Below, piece by piece: positions 9,144 through 19,059 of a stretch of DNA of 64,000 bases (position 1 is its first letter; every line of letters starts with the position of its first letter). The notes under the pieces were generated by a model. That model worked only from the letters and a program-made list of their open reading frames with translations, searched no databases and had not been told where the DNA came from. The position numbers and the translations under genes are program-made. Source of the stretch: Clostridium cylindrosporum DSM 605 (GTDB lineage Bacteria > Bacillota > Clostridia > Clostridiales > Caloramatoraceae); the NCBI RefSeq assembly GCF_001047375.1, contig NZ_LFVU01000006.1, positions 48,724 through 112,723 of the forward strand, given 5' to 3'.

Positions 9144-9812
9144 TTAAATAAATTTAACTTCTTTAACTCCTTGTAGTGATGCTACCTTCTCAACTATCAA
9201 ACTATGATTTATATTACCAGTACTTTTCACTACAAGTTCCATAGTAAAATGGGAGCTATCAGCATCACGCATATCAACATTTAATATGCTTACTCCACAG
9301 TTTCCCATCTGGGTTCCTATCTCACCTATTTTCCCTGGTATATTTTCTGCAACTATTTCTAAGCAATATATCCTTCTTCCTCTTGCAATTCTTCCTTCTA
9401 AGGATTTAAAGCACTTAAGGGCAATATACATAAATACTGTACCAAGAATAGCCTCTATATAAAGCCCTGCACCAATGGTAAGACCTAAACACCCCACTAC
9501 CCATATACTTGCTGCAGTTGTAAGCCCTCTAATACTTGCACCTTCTTTAATAATTGTACCCGCTCCTAAAAAACCTATCCCACTTATAACTTGAGCCCCA
9601 AGTCTCATAGGGTCAACATTAAAGCCTCCACGAAATTCATGATAGTAGTTTATAGAAGTTATTTCTATGAGAGTTGCCCCTATACATACTAACATATGAG
9701 TTCTAAGTCCAGCTGGCCTACTTTTATGCTCACGCTCTCCTCCAATTAGACCACCTAAAATTAAGGCAAGTAGAAGTTTTAATAAACTTTCCCCAATAAT
9801 AATATAATCCAT
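9144..9812 (-). CDS. MgtC/SapB-family membrane protein
   Basis: 222 residues. Four or five hydrophobic helices in the first ~140 residues carry the family signature GGLIGGEREHKSRPAGLRTH and the ISGIGFLGAGTI segment. A soluble, ACT-like C-terminal domain follows. MgtC relatives are linked to magnesium limitation and intracellular survival in other bacteria; the transported or sensed substrate is not established, so no function is claimed. Start 9812 is chosen because a perfect AGGAGG precedes it; the longer frame begins at a site without one. It is followed by the TPR gene 53 bases on, possibly co-transcribed. Confidence 0.88.
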   Translation of the reverse strand: MDYIIIGESLLKLLLALILGGLIGGEREHKSRPAGLRTHMLVCIGATLIEITSINYYHEFRGGFNVDPMRLGAQVISGIGFLGAGTIIKEGASIRGLTTAASIWVVGCLGLTIGAGLYIEAILGTVFMYIALKCFKSLEGRIARGRRIYCLEIVAENIPGKIGEIGTQMGNCGVSILNVDMRDADSSHFTMELVVKSTGNINHSLIVEKVASLQGVKEVKFI

Positions 9813-9931
9813 ATCATTCCTCCTAAAAGACTTACAAATAATCACTATACCTCTTATAAGTAAATTATATTATTAATTATATCTCTTATTGCTTATATTT
9901 TATAGATAAATATAAAAATCTTCAAAAAACT

Positions 9932-10005
9932 AGTATCCTTAAAGAAAAAAGCAATTTACGGGAGTTACAGAAGGGATTCTGTATGCCTTTTTCTTTAAGG
10001 ATACT
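9932..10005. terminator. Long bidirectional terminator hairpin after pflA
   Basis: An 18-bp perfect inverted repeat (AGTATCCTTAAAGAAAAA with TTTTTCTTTAAGGATACT) encloses about 38 bases that contain a second small hairpin (ACAGAAGGGATTCTGT). A/T tracts on both sides allow termination in either direction, separating pflA from mgtC. Confidence 0.65.
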
Positions 10006-10018
10006 GGATTATTTTATT

Positions 10019-10753
10019 TTAATTAATTTGTATACTATCATTAATGTTATCTTCAAGTATCTTCTTTAAATCTTCTAGTCTTTCTACTTTGAAAGGCTTT
10101 AAACCATCTAATCTATAATTTATACCAAGCTCCTTATATTTGTTTACACCATGTGTATGATAAGGAAGGAAGTCTATTCTCTCTACATTTGGAATAGTAT
10201 CTATATACTTTGCAAGAGATAATACGTGCTCAGCACTATCTGTATATCCTTCTACAACAACATGTCTTATCCATACCTTAGTATTACTATTTTTTAGAGT
10301 TTCTATAAATTTTATTGACTCCTCCATAGACTGACCTGTAAGACATTTATGTTTTTTATCATCTATATGCTTAATATCCAGAAGAACAAGATCTGTGTAT
10401 TTTAATATATTTTCATAGTTTCCAAGTCCATAGCCTGCTGTATCAAGGCATGTATGAATCCCCTCAGCCTTACACATCCTAAAGAACTCTTCAACAAATT
10501 CAGGTTGAAGAAGAGGATCTCCACCAGACAGTGTAACTCCTCCCCCTGAATTCTTAAAATATATCTTATATCTTTTAACCTTATTTAAAAGGTCAATAGA
10601 ACTTATTTCTTCTCCCTCTGACATACTCCATGTATCTGGGTTGTGGCAATAAAGACATCTCAACTTACATCCTTGCATAAAAACTACAAATCTTATACCT
10701 GGTCCATCAACAAGTCCCATTGTTTCTATAGAATGAATTCTTGCCACTGTCAT
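10019..10753 (-). CDS. pflA: Pyruvate formate-lyase activating enzyme
   Basis: Radical SAM enzyme that installs the glycyl radical on PflB under anaerobic conditions. 244 residues. The 4Fe-4S motif is CKLRCLYC followed by HNPDTW, characteristic of PflA. GGGVTLSGGDPLLQ (SAM-binding GGE-like motif) and a late HTHGVNKYKELG segment are also present. The start at 10753 is chosen because it lies just after the pflB stop with AAAGGGTG upstream; longer in-frame readings run back into pflB. pflB and pflA are 4 bases apart, so they are an operon, and pflA is closed by a strong terminator. Confidence 0.95.
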   Translation of the reverse strand: MTVARIHSIETMGLVDGPGIRFVVFMQGCKLRCLYCHNPDTWSMSEGEEISSIDLLNKVKRYKIYFKNSGGGVTLSGGDPLLQPEFVEEFFRMCKAEGIHTCLDTAGYGLGNYENILKYTDLVLLDIKHIDDKKHKCLTGQSMEESIKFIETLKNSNTKVWIRHVVVEGYTDSAEHVLSLAKYIDTIPNVERIDFLPYHTHGVNKYKELGINYRLDGLKPFKVERLEDLKKILEDNINDSIQIN

Positions 10754-10757
10754 TACA

Positions 10758-12983
10758 TTACACCCTTTCGTGGAAAGTTCTAAGGATAACTTCCTGTTGT
10801 TGTTCCTTTGATAGTCTGCTAAAGTTAACAGCATATCCTGAAACTCTAATAGTTAGTGTTGGGTATTTTTCTGGATTTTCTACTGCATCCTCAAGTGTTT
10901 TTCTATTTAGAACATTTACATTTAGATGATGTGCTCTTTGTTGAAAATATCCATCTAGTATGCCAACTAAATTTGTTTTTCTCTCTTCCATCTCGCGTCC
11001 TAATGACTCTGGAACTATAGTAAAGGTATTTGATATACCATCTTCACAGTTACAGAATGGTATTTTTGCAACTGAGTTAAGTGATGCTAGTGCTCCACTC
11101 ATGTCTCTACCATGCATTGGATTAGCCCCTGGTGCAAATGGCTCTCCAGCCTTTCTTCCATCTGGTGTTGATCCTGTTTTCTTACCGTACACAACATTTG
11201 ATGTAATAGTAAGAACACTCATAGTATGATCTGAATCTCTATATGTTTTATGGCGTCTTAATTCATCCATAAACTTATTTACAACTTCAATTGCAATACT
11301 ATCTGCTCTATCGTCATCATTACCATATCTTGGGTAATCTCCTTCAATTTCAAAGTCAACTGCAATACCATTTTCACGAATTGGTTTAACCTTTGCATAT
11401 TTAATAGCACTTAGCGAGTCAGTAACAACTGAAAGTCCAGCTATTCCAAATGCCATCATTCTATATACATCAGTATCATGTAGAGCCATCATTGATGATT
11501 CATATGCGTATTTGTCATGCATATAGTGAATAACATTCATAGTATTTACATAAAGCTCTGCAAGCCATCTTAATGTTTCGTCGTAGCTTTTCATAACATC
11601 GTCATAGTTTAAATACTCTGAACTTGATAGTGTAGTCTTAGGACCTACTTGCATGTTCTTAACTTCATCTATACCACCGTTTAAAGAGTAAAGTAAAGCC
11701 TTTGCAAGATTCGCTCTTGCTCCAAAGAACTGCATACTCTTACCAACTCTCATAGGAGAAACACAGCAAGCAATAGCATAATCATCACCGTAACTAGGTC
11801 TCATTACATCATCATTTTCATATTGTACTGAATCTGTTTTAATTGAAATTTCTGCACAATATTTCTTAAAAGCCTCTGGAAGACTTGTTGACCAAAGTAC
11901 TGTCATATTAGGCTCTGGTGCAGAACCTAGATTCACTAGTGTATGCAGGAATCTAAAGCTACTTTTAGTAACAAGAGTTCTTCCGTCACTAGACATACCA
12001 CCTATTGACTCTGTAACCCAAGTAGGATCACCTGCGAATAAATCATTGTATTCTGGAGTTCTAAGGTGTCTTGCAAGTCTTAGCTTAATTACAAATTGAT
12101 CAATCAATTCTTGCGCCTCAGATTCTGTAATCTTCCCATCATTTAAATCCTTATTAATATATACATCAAGGAAAGAAGATACTCTTCCTAGTGACATAGC
12201 AGCACCGTTTTGTTGCTTAATAGCTGCAAGATATCCGAAGTATACCCATTGTACAGCTTCCTTAGCATCCTTTGCAGGAGCTGATATATCAAATCCGTAG
12301 CTAAGTGCCATTTCCTTTATTTCGTTAAGTGCAACTATTTGCTCTGAAACTTCTTCACGAAGTCTTATAAGCTCTTCACTCATAGGACCTGTTAACTTCT
12401 TCTTATCTTCCATCTTCTTTTCTATAAGAAAATCAATACCATAAACAGCTATTCTTCTATAGTCACCTATAATTCTACCTCTACCATAGGCATCTGGAAG
12501 TCCTGTTATAATACCTACTTTTCTTGCAAGTCTCATTTCATCAGTATAAGCATCAAAGACACCTTGATTATGAGTCTTTCTATACTTTGAGAAAATCTCG
12601 TCCATTTCTTCACTTACATCATATCCATAAGCCTTAGCAGCTCCAACAGCCATTCTAATTCCTCCCCAAGGATTAACAACCCTCTTTAAAGGAGCATCTG
12701 TTTGAAAACCTACTATAGACTCTCTTTCTTTATCTATATAACCTGGCTTATATGCATTTATACCAGAAACCGTCTCAGTATCTATATCTACAACTCCGTC
12801 TTTAAGTTCCTTCTTAAGAAGTTCTAAAGCACTATCCCATACTACCTTAGTATTCTCAGTTGGACCTTGAAGAAAATCTTCATTACCTTCATATGGAACA
12901 TAGTTCTTTTGGATAAAGTCTCTAACATCAACCTCATCACACCATATTCCCTTTTCAAAACCTATCCATTGTTGGAATCTCAT
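10758..12983 (-). CDS. pflB: Formate C-acetyltransferase (pyruvate formate-lyase)
   Basis: Converts pyruvate and CoA to acetyl-CoA and formate, a core anaerobic reaction. 741 residues, the usual size. The paired active-site cysteines are Cys406-Cys407 in the [10 protein letters not shown] segment. The glycyl radical site is Gly716 in RVSGYAV near the C-terminus. PFL rather than a diol-dehydratase-type glycyl radical enzyme is indicated by the Cys-Cys pair and by the adjoining PflA. The start has AGGAGG upstream. The upstream intergenic region carries a two-copy direct repeat two helical turns apart, a possible regulator site. Confidence 0.97.
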   Translation of the reverse strand: MRFQQWIGFEKGIWCDEVDVRDFIQKNYVPYEGNEDFLQGPTENTKVVWDSALELLKKELKDGVVDIDTETVSGINAYKPGYIDKERESIVGFQTDAPLKRVVNPWGGIRMAVGAAKAYGYDVSEEMDEIFSKYRKTHNQGVFDAYTDEMRLARKVGIITGLPDAYGRGRIIGDYRRIAVYGIDFLIEKKMEDKKKLTGPMSEELIRLREEVSEQIVALNEIKEMALSYGFDISAPAKDAKEAVQWVYFGYLAAIKQQNGAAMSLGRVSSFLDVYINKDLNDGKITESEAQELIDQFVIKLRLARHLRTPEYNDLFAGDPTWVTESIGGMSSDGRTLVTKSSFRFLHTLVNLGSAPEPNMTVLWSTSLPEAFKKYCAEISIKTDSVQYENDDVMRPSYGDDYAIACCVSPMRVGKSMQFFGARANLAKALLYSLNGGIDEVKNMQVGPKTTLSSSEYLNYDDVMKSYDETLRWLAELYVNTMNVIHYMHDKYAYESSMMALHDTDVYRMMAFGIAGLSVVTDSLSAIKYAKVKPIRENGIAVDFEIEGDYPRYGNDDDRADSIAIEVVNKFMDELRRHKTYRDSDHTMSVLTITSNVVYGKKTGSTPDGRKAGEPFAPGANPMHGRDMSGALASLNSVAKIPFCNCEDGISNTFTIVPESLGREMEERKTNLVGILDGYFQQRAHHLNVNVLNRKTLEDAVENPEKYPTLTIRVSGYAVNFSRLSKEQQQEVILRTFHERV

Positions 12984-13080
12984 AATTAAATTCCTCCTAA
13001 ACTCTTTCTTTGATTATTATTATACTATTCTTGTATTACTGTATCAACCCTTAAAAGCCTATTTCACAGTGATTTAACAT

Positions 13081-13110
13081 TCTGTTATAGTAATTATATA
13101 ATCTGTTATA
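13081..13110. promoter_or_regulatory. Direct repeat upstream of pflB, possible regulator site
   Basis: TCTGTTATA occurs at 13081-13089 and again at 13102-13110, 21 bases start to start, about 100 bases before the pflB start. Two-turn spacing suggests binding on one DNA face, but no known consensus is matched. The rest of 12984-13333 is AT-rich with one terminator and no gene. Confidence 0.3.
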
Positions 13111-13167
13111 TAATTTATACACTATATTATATTAAAGAAACTACAACAAATTGACAAAAAAATATAT

Positions 13168-13202
13168 AAAAAAGGGCGAGATAGATAAAAACTATTCTCA
13201 CC
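13168..13202 (-). terminator. Terminator after the acetyltransferase gene
   Basis: The minus strand reads GGTGAGAATAG, a short loop, CTATCTCGCC, then a T-run. The stem has one bulge and one G-T pair. Confidence 0.65.
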
Positions 13203-13333
13203 TTTGGACAGATATATAATTTCTTTTAAAATTCATTCACTATATTACATAATATAAAACAAGTTAACAAAATTACGTACGCTTCCCACTTCTTTATAAA
13301 CTACAAATAATAATTATTATAAAATAGCAACTG

Positions 13334-13858
13334 TTACAATACAGTCACTAATTCCTCTCTAGTTAAACTCATAGATATAATGTTATAATACTTCCCACCT
13401 TGATAATATCTATTCCTTAAGATGCCCTCCTGAGTAAATCCAAGTGACTTATATAGATTTATAGCTGGAATATTATTTTCAAGAACATTTAAGTATACAA
13501 GATTCATATTCATATCATTAAATATAAAGTCAAGTAATGTCTTTAATGAATCTTTTCCGTACCCTTGCCCTCTTTTCTCTTTCTTGTATATAGCAATTCC
13601 TATCTCACAGTGTCTATATTCCCACTTAATCTTATCTATAATAACTATTCCTATAGGTTTATATTCCTCATCATCTATCATAAATATCCTTTTTCTTTCA
13701 TCTTCAGCTTCAAGTACAAAGCTATCTGCATAGCGCTTTGAAAGAGGGTATATAATATCAAGTCCTTTGTTGGTTTCTCTATCATTAAGCCAAGTTGAAA
13801 GAATTCTTGAGTCCTCTAGTTCAATAGGTCTTAGCATTGTTTTATTTCCCTTTAGCAT
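13334..13858 (-). CDS. GNAT-family N-acetyltransferase (RimJ/RimL/SpeG-like)
   Basis: 174 residues forming a complete GNAT fold. It opens with the RimL-type MLRPIELEDSRIL, has the acetyl-CoA loop KREKRGQGYGKD-like segment (KEKRGQGYGKD) near residue 98, and the C-terminal NIPAINLYKSLGFTQEG. It transfers acetyl from acetyl-CoA to an amine, protein N-terminus or amino sugar; the substrate cannot be told. The start has AAAGGAGAG upstream. It is a single-gene unit, with its own terminator toward pflB. Confidence 0.88.
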   Translation of the reverse strand: MLKGNKTMLRPIELEDSRILSTWLNDRETNKGLDIIYPLSKRYADSFVLEAEDERKRIFMIDDEEYKPIGIVIIDKIKWEYRHCEIGIAIYKKEKRGQGYGKDSLKTLLDFIFNDMNMNLVYLNVLENNIPAINLYKSLGFTQEGILRNRYYQGGKYYNIISMSLTREELVTVL

Positions 13859-14011
13859 AATTCTCTCCTTTTCATTTAAAGCGGTTTGTCAGATTATACT
13901 AACATAAAATCATATAAAAACAAATAAGCATCAAAAGCCCTATTAGCTCTCAATGCCTGTTTATAGTTTTATTATATTTAAATATTTAACATTAAACATA
14001 ATATATAATCC

Positions 14012-14335
14012 CTATTCTAAATTTCTAATAAGTTTTATATATGTCCTCTGTGCTTCATCCTCAGATATCTTAGCATCTTGTAGCTTTCTATATAACATAT
14101 ATAGTCTAACATGTAATTCTTCATTAACTTCTCTAATTTCCTGCATTTTGTTATAAATTTTAGTTAAAGTTGACACTTCACAATCTATATCTGATGAATT
14201 TTTTATAAGAGAAATTATATTTTCAACTTTATCCTTTATAAGGTTATCATCACATATTAAATTTATATTGTTTAATTCTAATAAAATTTTTTTCACCGTT
14301 TGTTTACTGATAACTATATTATCATTTACTAACAC
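14012..14335 (-). CDS. Small helical hypothetical protein
   Basis: 107 residues from a GTG start at 14335, preceded by AGGAAG at 7 bases. Upstream in-frame ATG codons have no ribosome site and would add a short unlikely hydrophobic leader. The protein is almost entirely charged helix (EVNEELHVRLYMLYRKLQDA), possibly coiled-coil. I do not recognise a family. It sits between the pgi gene and an acetyltransferase gene with no clear functional link. Confidence 0.5.
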   Translation of the reverse strand: MLVNDNIVISKQTVKKILLELNNINLICDDNLIKDKVENIISLIKNSSDIDCEVSTLTKIYNKMQEIREVNEELHVRLYMLYRKLQDAKISEDEAQRTYIKLIRNLE

Positions 14336-14449
14336 TAAATCACTTCCTAAGAATATTTGTATAATTCTAATAATCATTATATTAAACACAAGCTAACTTG
14401 CCATGTACATTTAGTAATTTACAATAATTGGTTTCTTAATTTATAAATA

Positions 14450-15814
14450 TTAATTAGTGGAAGCTACTTCTTCTATAAGAATATCTTCATATCCCGGCTT
14501 ACCTAACAATCTAAACATATTTGTTTTATATACTTCTACACCTGGCTGATTAAATGGATTTACTCCAAGTAAGTATCCACTCATTCCACAAGCTTTTTGA
14601 AAGAAATATATTAAATATCCTAGGTAATATGGAGAAATCTCTGGAATATTAATAATTAAATTAGGTACTCCTCCATCTACATGAGCTAACATTGCACCTT
14701 CCATAGACTTCTTATTTACAAAACCCAATGTTTTTCCTTTTAAATAGTTTAACCCATCTATATTTTTAGCATCTTTTTTAATTAGAATTTCGTCTATAGG
14801 CTTTTCTACATTTAAAACAGTTTCAAATATATTCTTTATACCATCCTGTATATATTGACCCATTGAATGTAAATCAGTTGTGAAACTTAATGTAGTTGGA
14901 AATATGCCCTTTCCATCCTTTCCTTCACTTTCTCCAAATAGCTGCTTATACCATTCGCCAAAATAAAATAGATTAGGCTCATAACTTACCATTACCTCTG
15001 TTGTTTTACCCTTAGAGTATAGTGTATTCCTTATAGCAGCATATTTATATGCTTCATTAAAATCAAGTGCATCAGTTGATAAATCCTCCATAGAAGCTTT
15101 AGCACCTATCATAACCTCATCTATATCTATCCCAGCTACAGCCATAGGAAGCAATCCTACAGGAGTCAGCACAGAATATCTTCCTCCAACATCGTTAGGA
15201 ATTACAAAGCTTTCATACCCTTCTTTATTGGCTAGTTTCTTCAATGCACCTTTACATTTATCCGTAGTTACATATATCCTTTTACTAGCTTCATTCTTAC
15301 CATATTTATTTTCCATATATTCTTTTAGTAGTCTAAATACAATTGCAGGCTCCGTAGTTGTACCTGATTTTGATATTACATTTATAGATACATCCTGTCC
15401 CTCTATAATATCCAGAAGATTTTTAAGATAATACGAACTAATATTATGGCCTGCAAAATACACTTTAGGTCCTTTTCTCTTATCACTCGGAAGCTCATTA
15501 TAGAAATTATGATTTAACATTTCTATTGCAGCTCTTGCACCTAAATATGATCCTCCTATACCTACAACTATTAAAACCTCTGATTGTTTTTTTATTTTTT
15601 GTGCTACAGCTTTAACCTTATCAAACTCAATTTCCTCATAATTATTAGGTAAATCTACCCACCCCAAATAATCACTACCCTCCCCCGTTCCATTATGCAA
15701 CATATTATGGCATAGCCTTATCTTTTCCTGTAAGGTAGTTAATTCTTTGTTATTTATGAAATTAAGTACTTGTGAATAATCTAAAGCTATTTTTCCCATG
15801 TCCATAATTCTCAT
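14450..15814 (-). CDS. pgi: Glucose-6-phosphate isomerase
   Basis: Interconverts glucose 6-phosphate and fructose 6-phosphate, in glycolysis and sugar-nucleotide supply. About 455 residues, matching the short Firmicute Pgi. Phosphate-binding signature [30 protein letters not shown]-terminal signature [18 protein letters not shown] carrying the catalytic Lys region. The start at 15814 (ATGAGAATT) has AAGGG five bases before it; a GTG 15 bases upstream has no such site, and another ATG at 15805 is possible. The neighbour behind it is a phosphohexomutase, so the pair bridges fructose 6-phosphate to glucose 1-phosphate. Confidence 0.95.
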   Translation of the reverse strand: MRIMDMGKIALDYSQVLNFINNKELTTLQEKIRLCHNMLHNGTGEGSDYLGWVDLPNNYEEIEFDKVKAVAQKIKKQSEVLIVVGIGGSYLGARAAIEMLNHNFYNELPSDKRKGPKVYFAGHNISSYYLKNLLDIIEGQDVSINVISKSGTTTEPAIVFRLLKEYMENKYGKNEASKRIYVTTDKCKGALKKLANKEGYESFVIPNDVGGRYSVLTPVGLLPMAVAGIDIDEVMIGAKASMEDLSTDALDFNEAYKYAAIRNTLYSKGKTTEVMVSYEPNLFYFGEWYKQLFGESEGKDGKGIFPTTLSFTTDLHSMGQYIQDGIKNIFETVLNVEKPIDEILIKKDAKNIDGLNYLKGKTLGFVNKKSMEGAMLAHVDGGVPNLIINIPEISPYYLGYLIYFFQKACGMSGYLLGVNPFNQPGVEVYKTNMFRLLGKPGYEDILIEEVASTN

Positions 15815-15903
15815 TTCATCCCTTTTCACTAGACTTTAGTATAAAAACTTCAGATAATTTTAAGTAAAGTTCTTATATTTTATTATTTATTAATAACAAC
15901 TTC

Positions 15904-17637
15904 TCAAATCAATTTAAGAAATTCATTAGTCCTTTTTATTAACTTATTTAAAATTTCTTCTGCTATCTTATTGCTAGAACCAATTGCAGAAAAATATATT
16001 TTTAATTTTGGTTCTGTTCCAGAAGGTCTAATAGCAATCCATGACTCGTTAATAAAACATACTTTAATTACATTTGACTTAGGTAACTGTATTTCCTCCA
16101 TCGCGTCGTTTTCTATGTAAATTCTCTTTTGCAATCTATAATCTTCAATATAATCTATGTCATTCATAAAGAGTTTTAAAGACTTAAAGTCTCTAGCCTT
16201 TTCCATAATATTATTAATCTTTATCTGACCCTCTACCCCTTTAAATGTAAAAGTTTTCAAACACTCACGGTAGAACCCATAACTTTTATATAAATCTTGT
16301 AACACATCATATAAAGTTTTACCTAGTGATTTATAGAATGCTGTCATTTCTACAATAAGCATTGAAGAGCTAACCGCATCTTTATCTCTTACAAATGTTC
16401 CTGATAAATAACCATAACTTTCCTCATATCCAAATAAAAAATTATATGAATTTTCTTCTTCAAACTGTTTTATTCTTTCTCCTATATATTTAAATCCTGT
16501 TAAAGTATTAAATATACTTGCTCCAAAAGACTCAGCAATTCTAGCACCAAGGTCTGAAGTAACTATTGTCTTTATTACAGCATCTTTCTCGGATATTAAT
16601 TTTTGAGATGAAAGAATATATTGCATAAGTAAAGCCCCTACTTGATTTCCAGTTAATACTTTATACTGACCCTTATTATCTTTAACCACTACCCCTACAC
16701 GGTCAGCATCAGGATCTGTTCCTAATAAAATATCTGCATTAACTTTCTCAGCTAATTCTATTCCTAATTCAAATGATTCATGTTCTTCCGGATTTGGAGA
16801 TTTAACCGTAGAAAAATTTCCATCAGGTATAGCTTGTGACTCTACAATATAAATATTTTTATAACCTAATTCTTTTAGACATCTACTAATAGGCATTAAA
16901 CCAGTACCATGTAATGGTGTATATACTACACTAAAATCTAGAATACTTTGAGACAATTTTGGTTTCAATGAAAGATTTTTAACCCTATCAACATATTCTC
17001 TATCAATTTCTTCACCAATTAACCTAAAAAGTTTTTTTTCTATCGCCTGTTTTTTATCTATTTTTTTTATTTTATCAAAATTATCTATATCATTAATACA
17101 TTTTATAATCCCCTCAGCATATACGTCAGTTATCTGGCCTCCATCAGGACCATATACCTTATATCCATTGTATTCAGATGGATTATGGCTAGCTGTTATA
17201 ACAATCCCTGCTGAACATTTTAGGTACCTTACAGCAAAAGAAAGTTCCGGTGTTGTCCTAATCCCTTCAAACAAATACACACTTATACCATTCCCAGCAA
17301 GAATCATTGACACTTCTTCAGCGAAAACATCTGAATAAATTCTAGAGTCATAAGCTATAACTACACTATTAGTATACCTATTATTAATTTGATTTAAATA
17401 ATTAGCTAAACCTTGTGTAGCTTTTCTAACAGTATAAATATTCATTCTATTTAAGCCTGCACCAATAATACCTCGCATTCCACCTGTTCCAAACTCAAGG
17501 TTTTTATAGAAACGATCATTTATTTCTCTCTCATTTTTTTTAATTAATCTAAGTTCTGTTTTAGTATCTGAATTAATATAATCACTTTCTAACCATTGAT
17601 TATATAGTTTTAAATAATCTGTATCTTCCACTAGCAT
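15904..17637 (-). CDS. Second phosphoglucomutase/phosphomannomutase
   Basis: 577 residues, same family as the enzyme at 6114-7802. GTGGMRGIIGAG; phosphoserine loop TASHNPSEYNGYKVYGPDGG near residue 147; metal loop DPDADRVG; EESYGYLSG; phosphate-binding RPSGTEPKLKIY. DPDADRVG is the commoner form of the metal loop, whereas the paralogue has DPDCDRVG. It lies between pgi and the CDP-sugar operon, so it could supply glucose 1-phosphate to the cytidylyltransferase at 19999-20775. Start 17637 has AAGGGATT upstream. The region 17638-17964 holds one terminator and otherwise AT-rich sequence. Confidence 0.92.
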   Translation of the reverse strand: MLVEDTDYLKLYNQWLESDYINSDTKTELRLIKKNEREINDRFYKNLEFGTGGMRGIIGAGLNRMNIYTVRKATQGLANYLNQINNRYTNSVVIAYDSRIYSDVFAEEVSMILAGNGISVYLFEGIRTTPELSFAVRYLKCSAGIVITASHNPSEYNGYKVYGPDGGQITDVYAEGIIKCINDIDNFDKIKKIDKKQAIEKKLFRLIGEEIDREYVDRVKNLSLKPKLSQSILDFSVVYTPLHGTGLMPISRCLKELGYKNIYIVESQAIPDGNFSTVKSPNPEEHESFELGIELAEKVNADILLGTDPDADRVGVVVKDNKGQYKVLTGNQVGALLMQYILSSQKLISEKDAVIKTIVTSDLGARIAESFGASIFNTLTGFKYIGERIKQFEEENSYNFLFGYEESYGYLSGTFVRDKDAVSSSMLIVEMTAFYKSLGKTLYDVLQDLYKSYGFYRECLKTFTFKGVEGQIKINNIMEKARDFKSLKLFMNDIDYIEDYRLQKRIYIENDAMEEIQLPKSNVIKVCFINESWIAIRPSGTEPKLKIYFSAIGSSNKIAEEILNKLIKRTNEFLKLI

Positions 17638-17843
17638 AATTAATCCCTTCTGTATTTATGATTATATAACTATATCATACTCTTCTATATAATACCTATT
17701 TATACTTTTATAATATCTAATTCCACCTTTACTAGATTTTATCGTCTATGTTTTTAATCTAGTTTAGTATATTTTAATTTTAGCTTTTTAACATTTAAAC
17801 AATTTCATTCCAATTAATTTTTAAATAAGTTAAAAATAATAAG

Positions 17844-17874
17844 GCCTGAAACAGGGTTTATATCTATTTCAGGC
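17844..17874 (-). terminator. Terminator of the glycan operon
   Basis: GCCTGAAACAG pairs with CTATTTCAGGC with one internal mismatch. On the minus strand it is followed by CTTATTATTTTT. It lies about 90 bases past the end of the CDP-glucose dehydratase gene. Confidence 0.7.
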
Positions 17875-17964
17875 TACTTTAGTTTATAATTTAAATTATA
17901 CAGTTTTAATTTATTTAATATATCAGTTTTTACAGAATTCAAATTAAAATTAAAATTTATCATT

Positions 17965-19059
17965 TTATTCACTCCACATTAAACTCTGTATTTGCGCTTC
18001 TTTCTCATAATGTTGTATTTGTTTTAAAGTATATTCATATATATCTTCATTTTTATTTTCATAGTATGTTTTATACCACTGTATTGTTTTATGTATAGAT
18101 TTATTAATATCATATACTGGATACCACTTTAAGTATGATGCCACCTTACTTATATCAAGCTTTAAAAAATTCGCTTCATGAGGTTGTTCTGATTTATCCA
18201 CTTCAATACTACCTTTCCCCCAACTTTCTATAGCCAATTCCAATATCTTTTCTACGTTTAAAATATCAGAATCTTTAGGTCCAAAATTCCATCCACTATT
18301 ATATTTATATTTATCTTCAAGCATTAATGCTCCAAGCCATAAATATCCTGATAAAGGTTCTAATACATGTTGCCAAGGTCTTATTGCTAATGGATTTCTT
18401 ATAAATATTGATTTATTTTCTATAATAGACCTTACAAAGTCAGGAATCAATCTATCCTCTGCCCAATCTCCACCACCAATTACATTTCCTGCTCTTACTG
18501 ATGATAAGGCTATTCCTCTTTCATTGAAAAAGCTATTTCTATAAGAAGAAACTATAAGTTCAACACAGCTTTTACTGCAACTATATGGATCATAACCTCC
18601 CATTGAATCAGTTTCTCTATATCCATAAGCCCATTCTTTATTTTCATAACATTTATCTGTAGTAATGATTATAACTGACTTTACACTATCTGTATTTTTA
18701 GCTACTTCAAGCACATTTACTGTTCCCATTATATTTATTTCATAAGTTTCCTTCGGCTCTCTATAGGAAAACCTTACAAGAGGCTGTGCTGCCAAGTGAA
18801 AAACTATATCTGGCTTATATTCTTTAAAAACCTGTCTTAATTTTCCTTCATCTCTTATGTCACCAATTATACTCGTGATTTTTTCTTCTAACTTACATAT
18901 TTTAAAAAGAGAAGGCTCTGTAGGAGGTTCTAACGCATATCCTATAACTTTAGCGCCAAGTTTTTGAAGCCATAATGATAGCCATGCCCCTTTAAACCCT
19001 GTATGTCCTGTTATAAGCACTCTCTTACCTTGATAAATATTATTAAATAAATTACTCAT
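17965..19059 (-). CDS. rfbG: CDP-glucose 4,6-dehydratase
   Basis: Converts CDP-D-glucose to CDP-4-dehydro-6-deoxy-D-glucose. Extended SDR, 364 residues. NAD motif GHTGFKGAW, the diagnostic RfbG/DdhB form; SDR catalytic Tyr-Lys in YSCSKSCVELIVSSYR; family segment RAGNVIGGGDWAEDRLIPD; RPWQHVLEPLSGYL. The start overlaps the previous gene by 8 bases, indicating translational coupling, and has GGAGG upstream. It is the last gene of the glycan operon. With the cytidylyltransferase at 19999-20775 it defines a CDP-hexose, not a dTDP-hexose, pathway. Confidence 0.95.
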   Translation of the reverse strand: MSNLFNNIYQGKRVLITGHTGFKGAWLSLWLQKLGAKVIGYALEPPTEPSLFKICKLEEKITSIIGDIRDEGKLRQVFKEYKPDIVFHLAAQPLVRFSYREPKETYEINIMGTVNVLEVAKNTDSVKSVIIITTDKCYENKEWAYGYRETDSMGGYDPYSCSKSCVELIVSSYRNSFFNERGIALSSVRAGNVIGGGDWAEDRLIPDFVRSIIENKSIFIRNPLAIRPWQHVLEPLSGYLWLGALMLEDKYKYNSGWNFGPKDSDILNVEKILELAIESWGKGSIEVDKSEQPHEANFLKLDISKVASYLKWYPVYDINKSIHKTIQWYKTYYENKNEDIYEYTLKQIQHYEKEAQIQSLMWSE

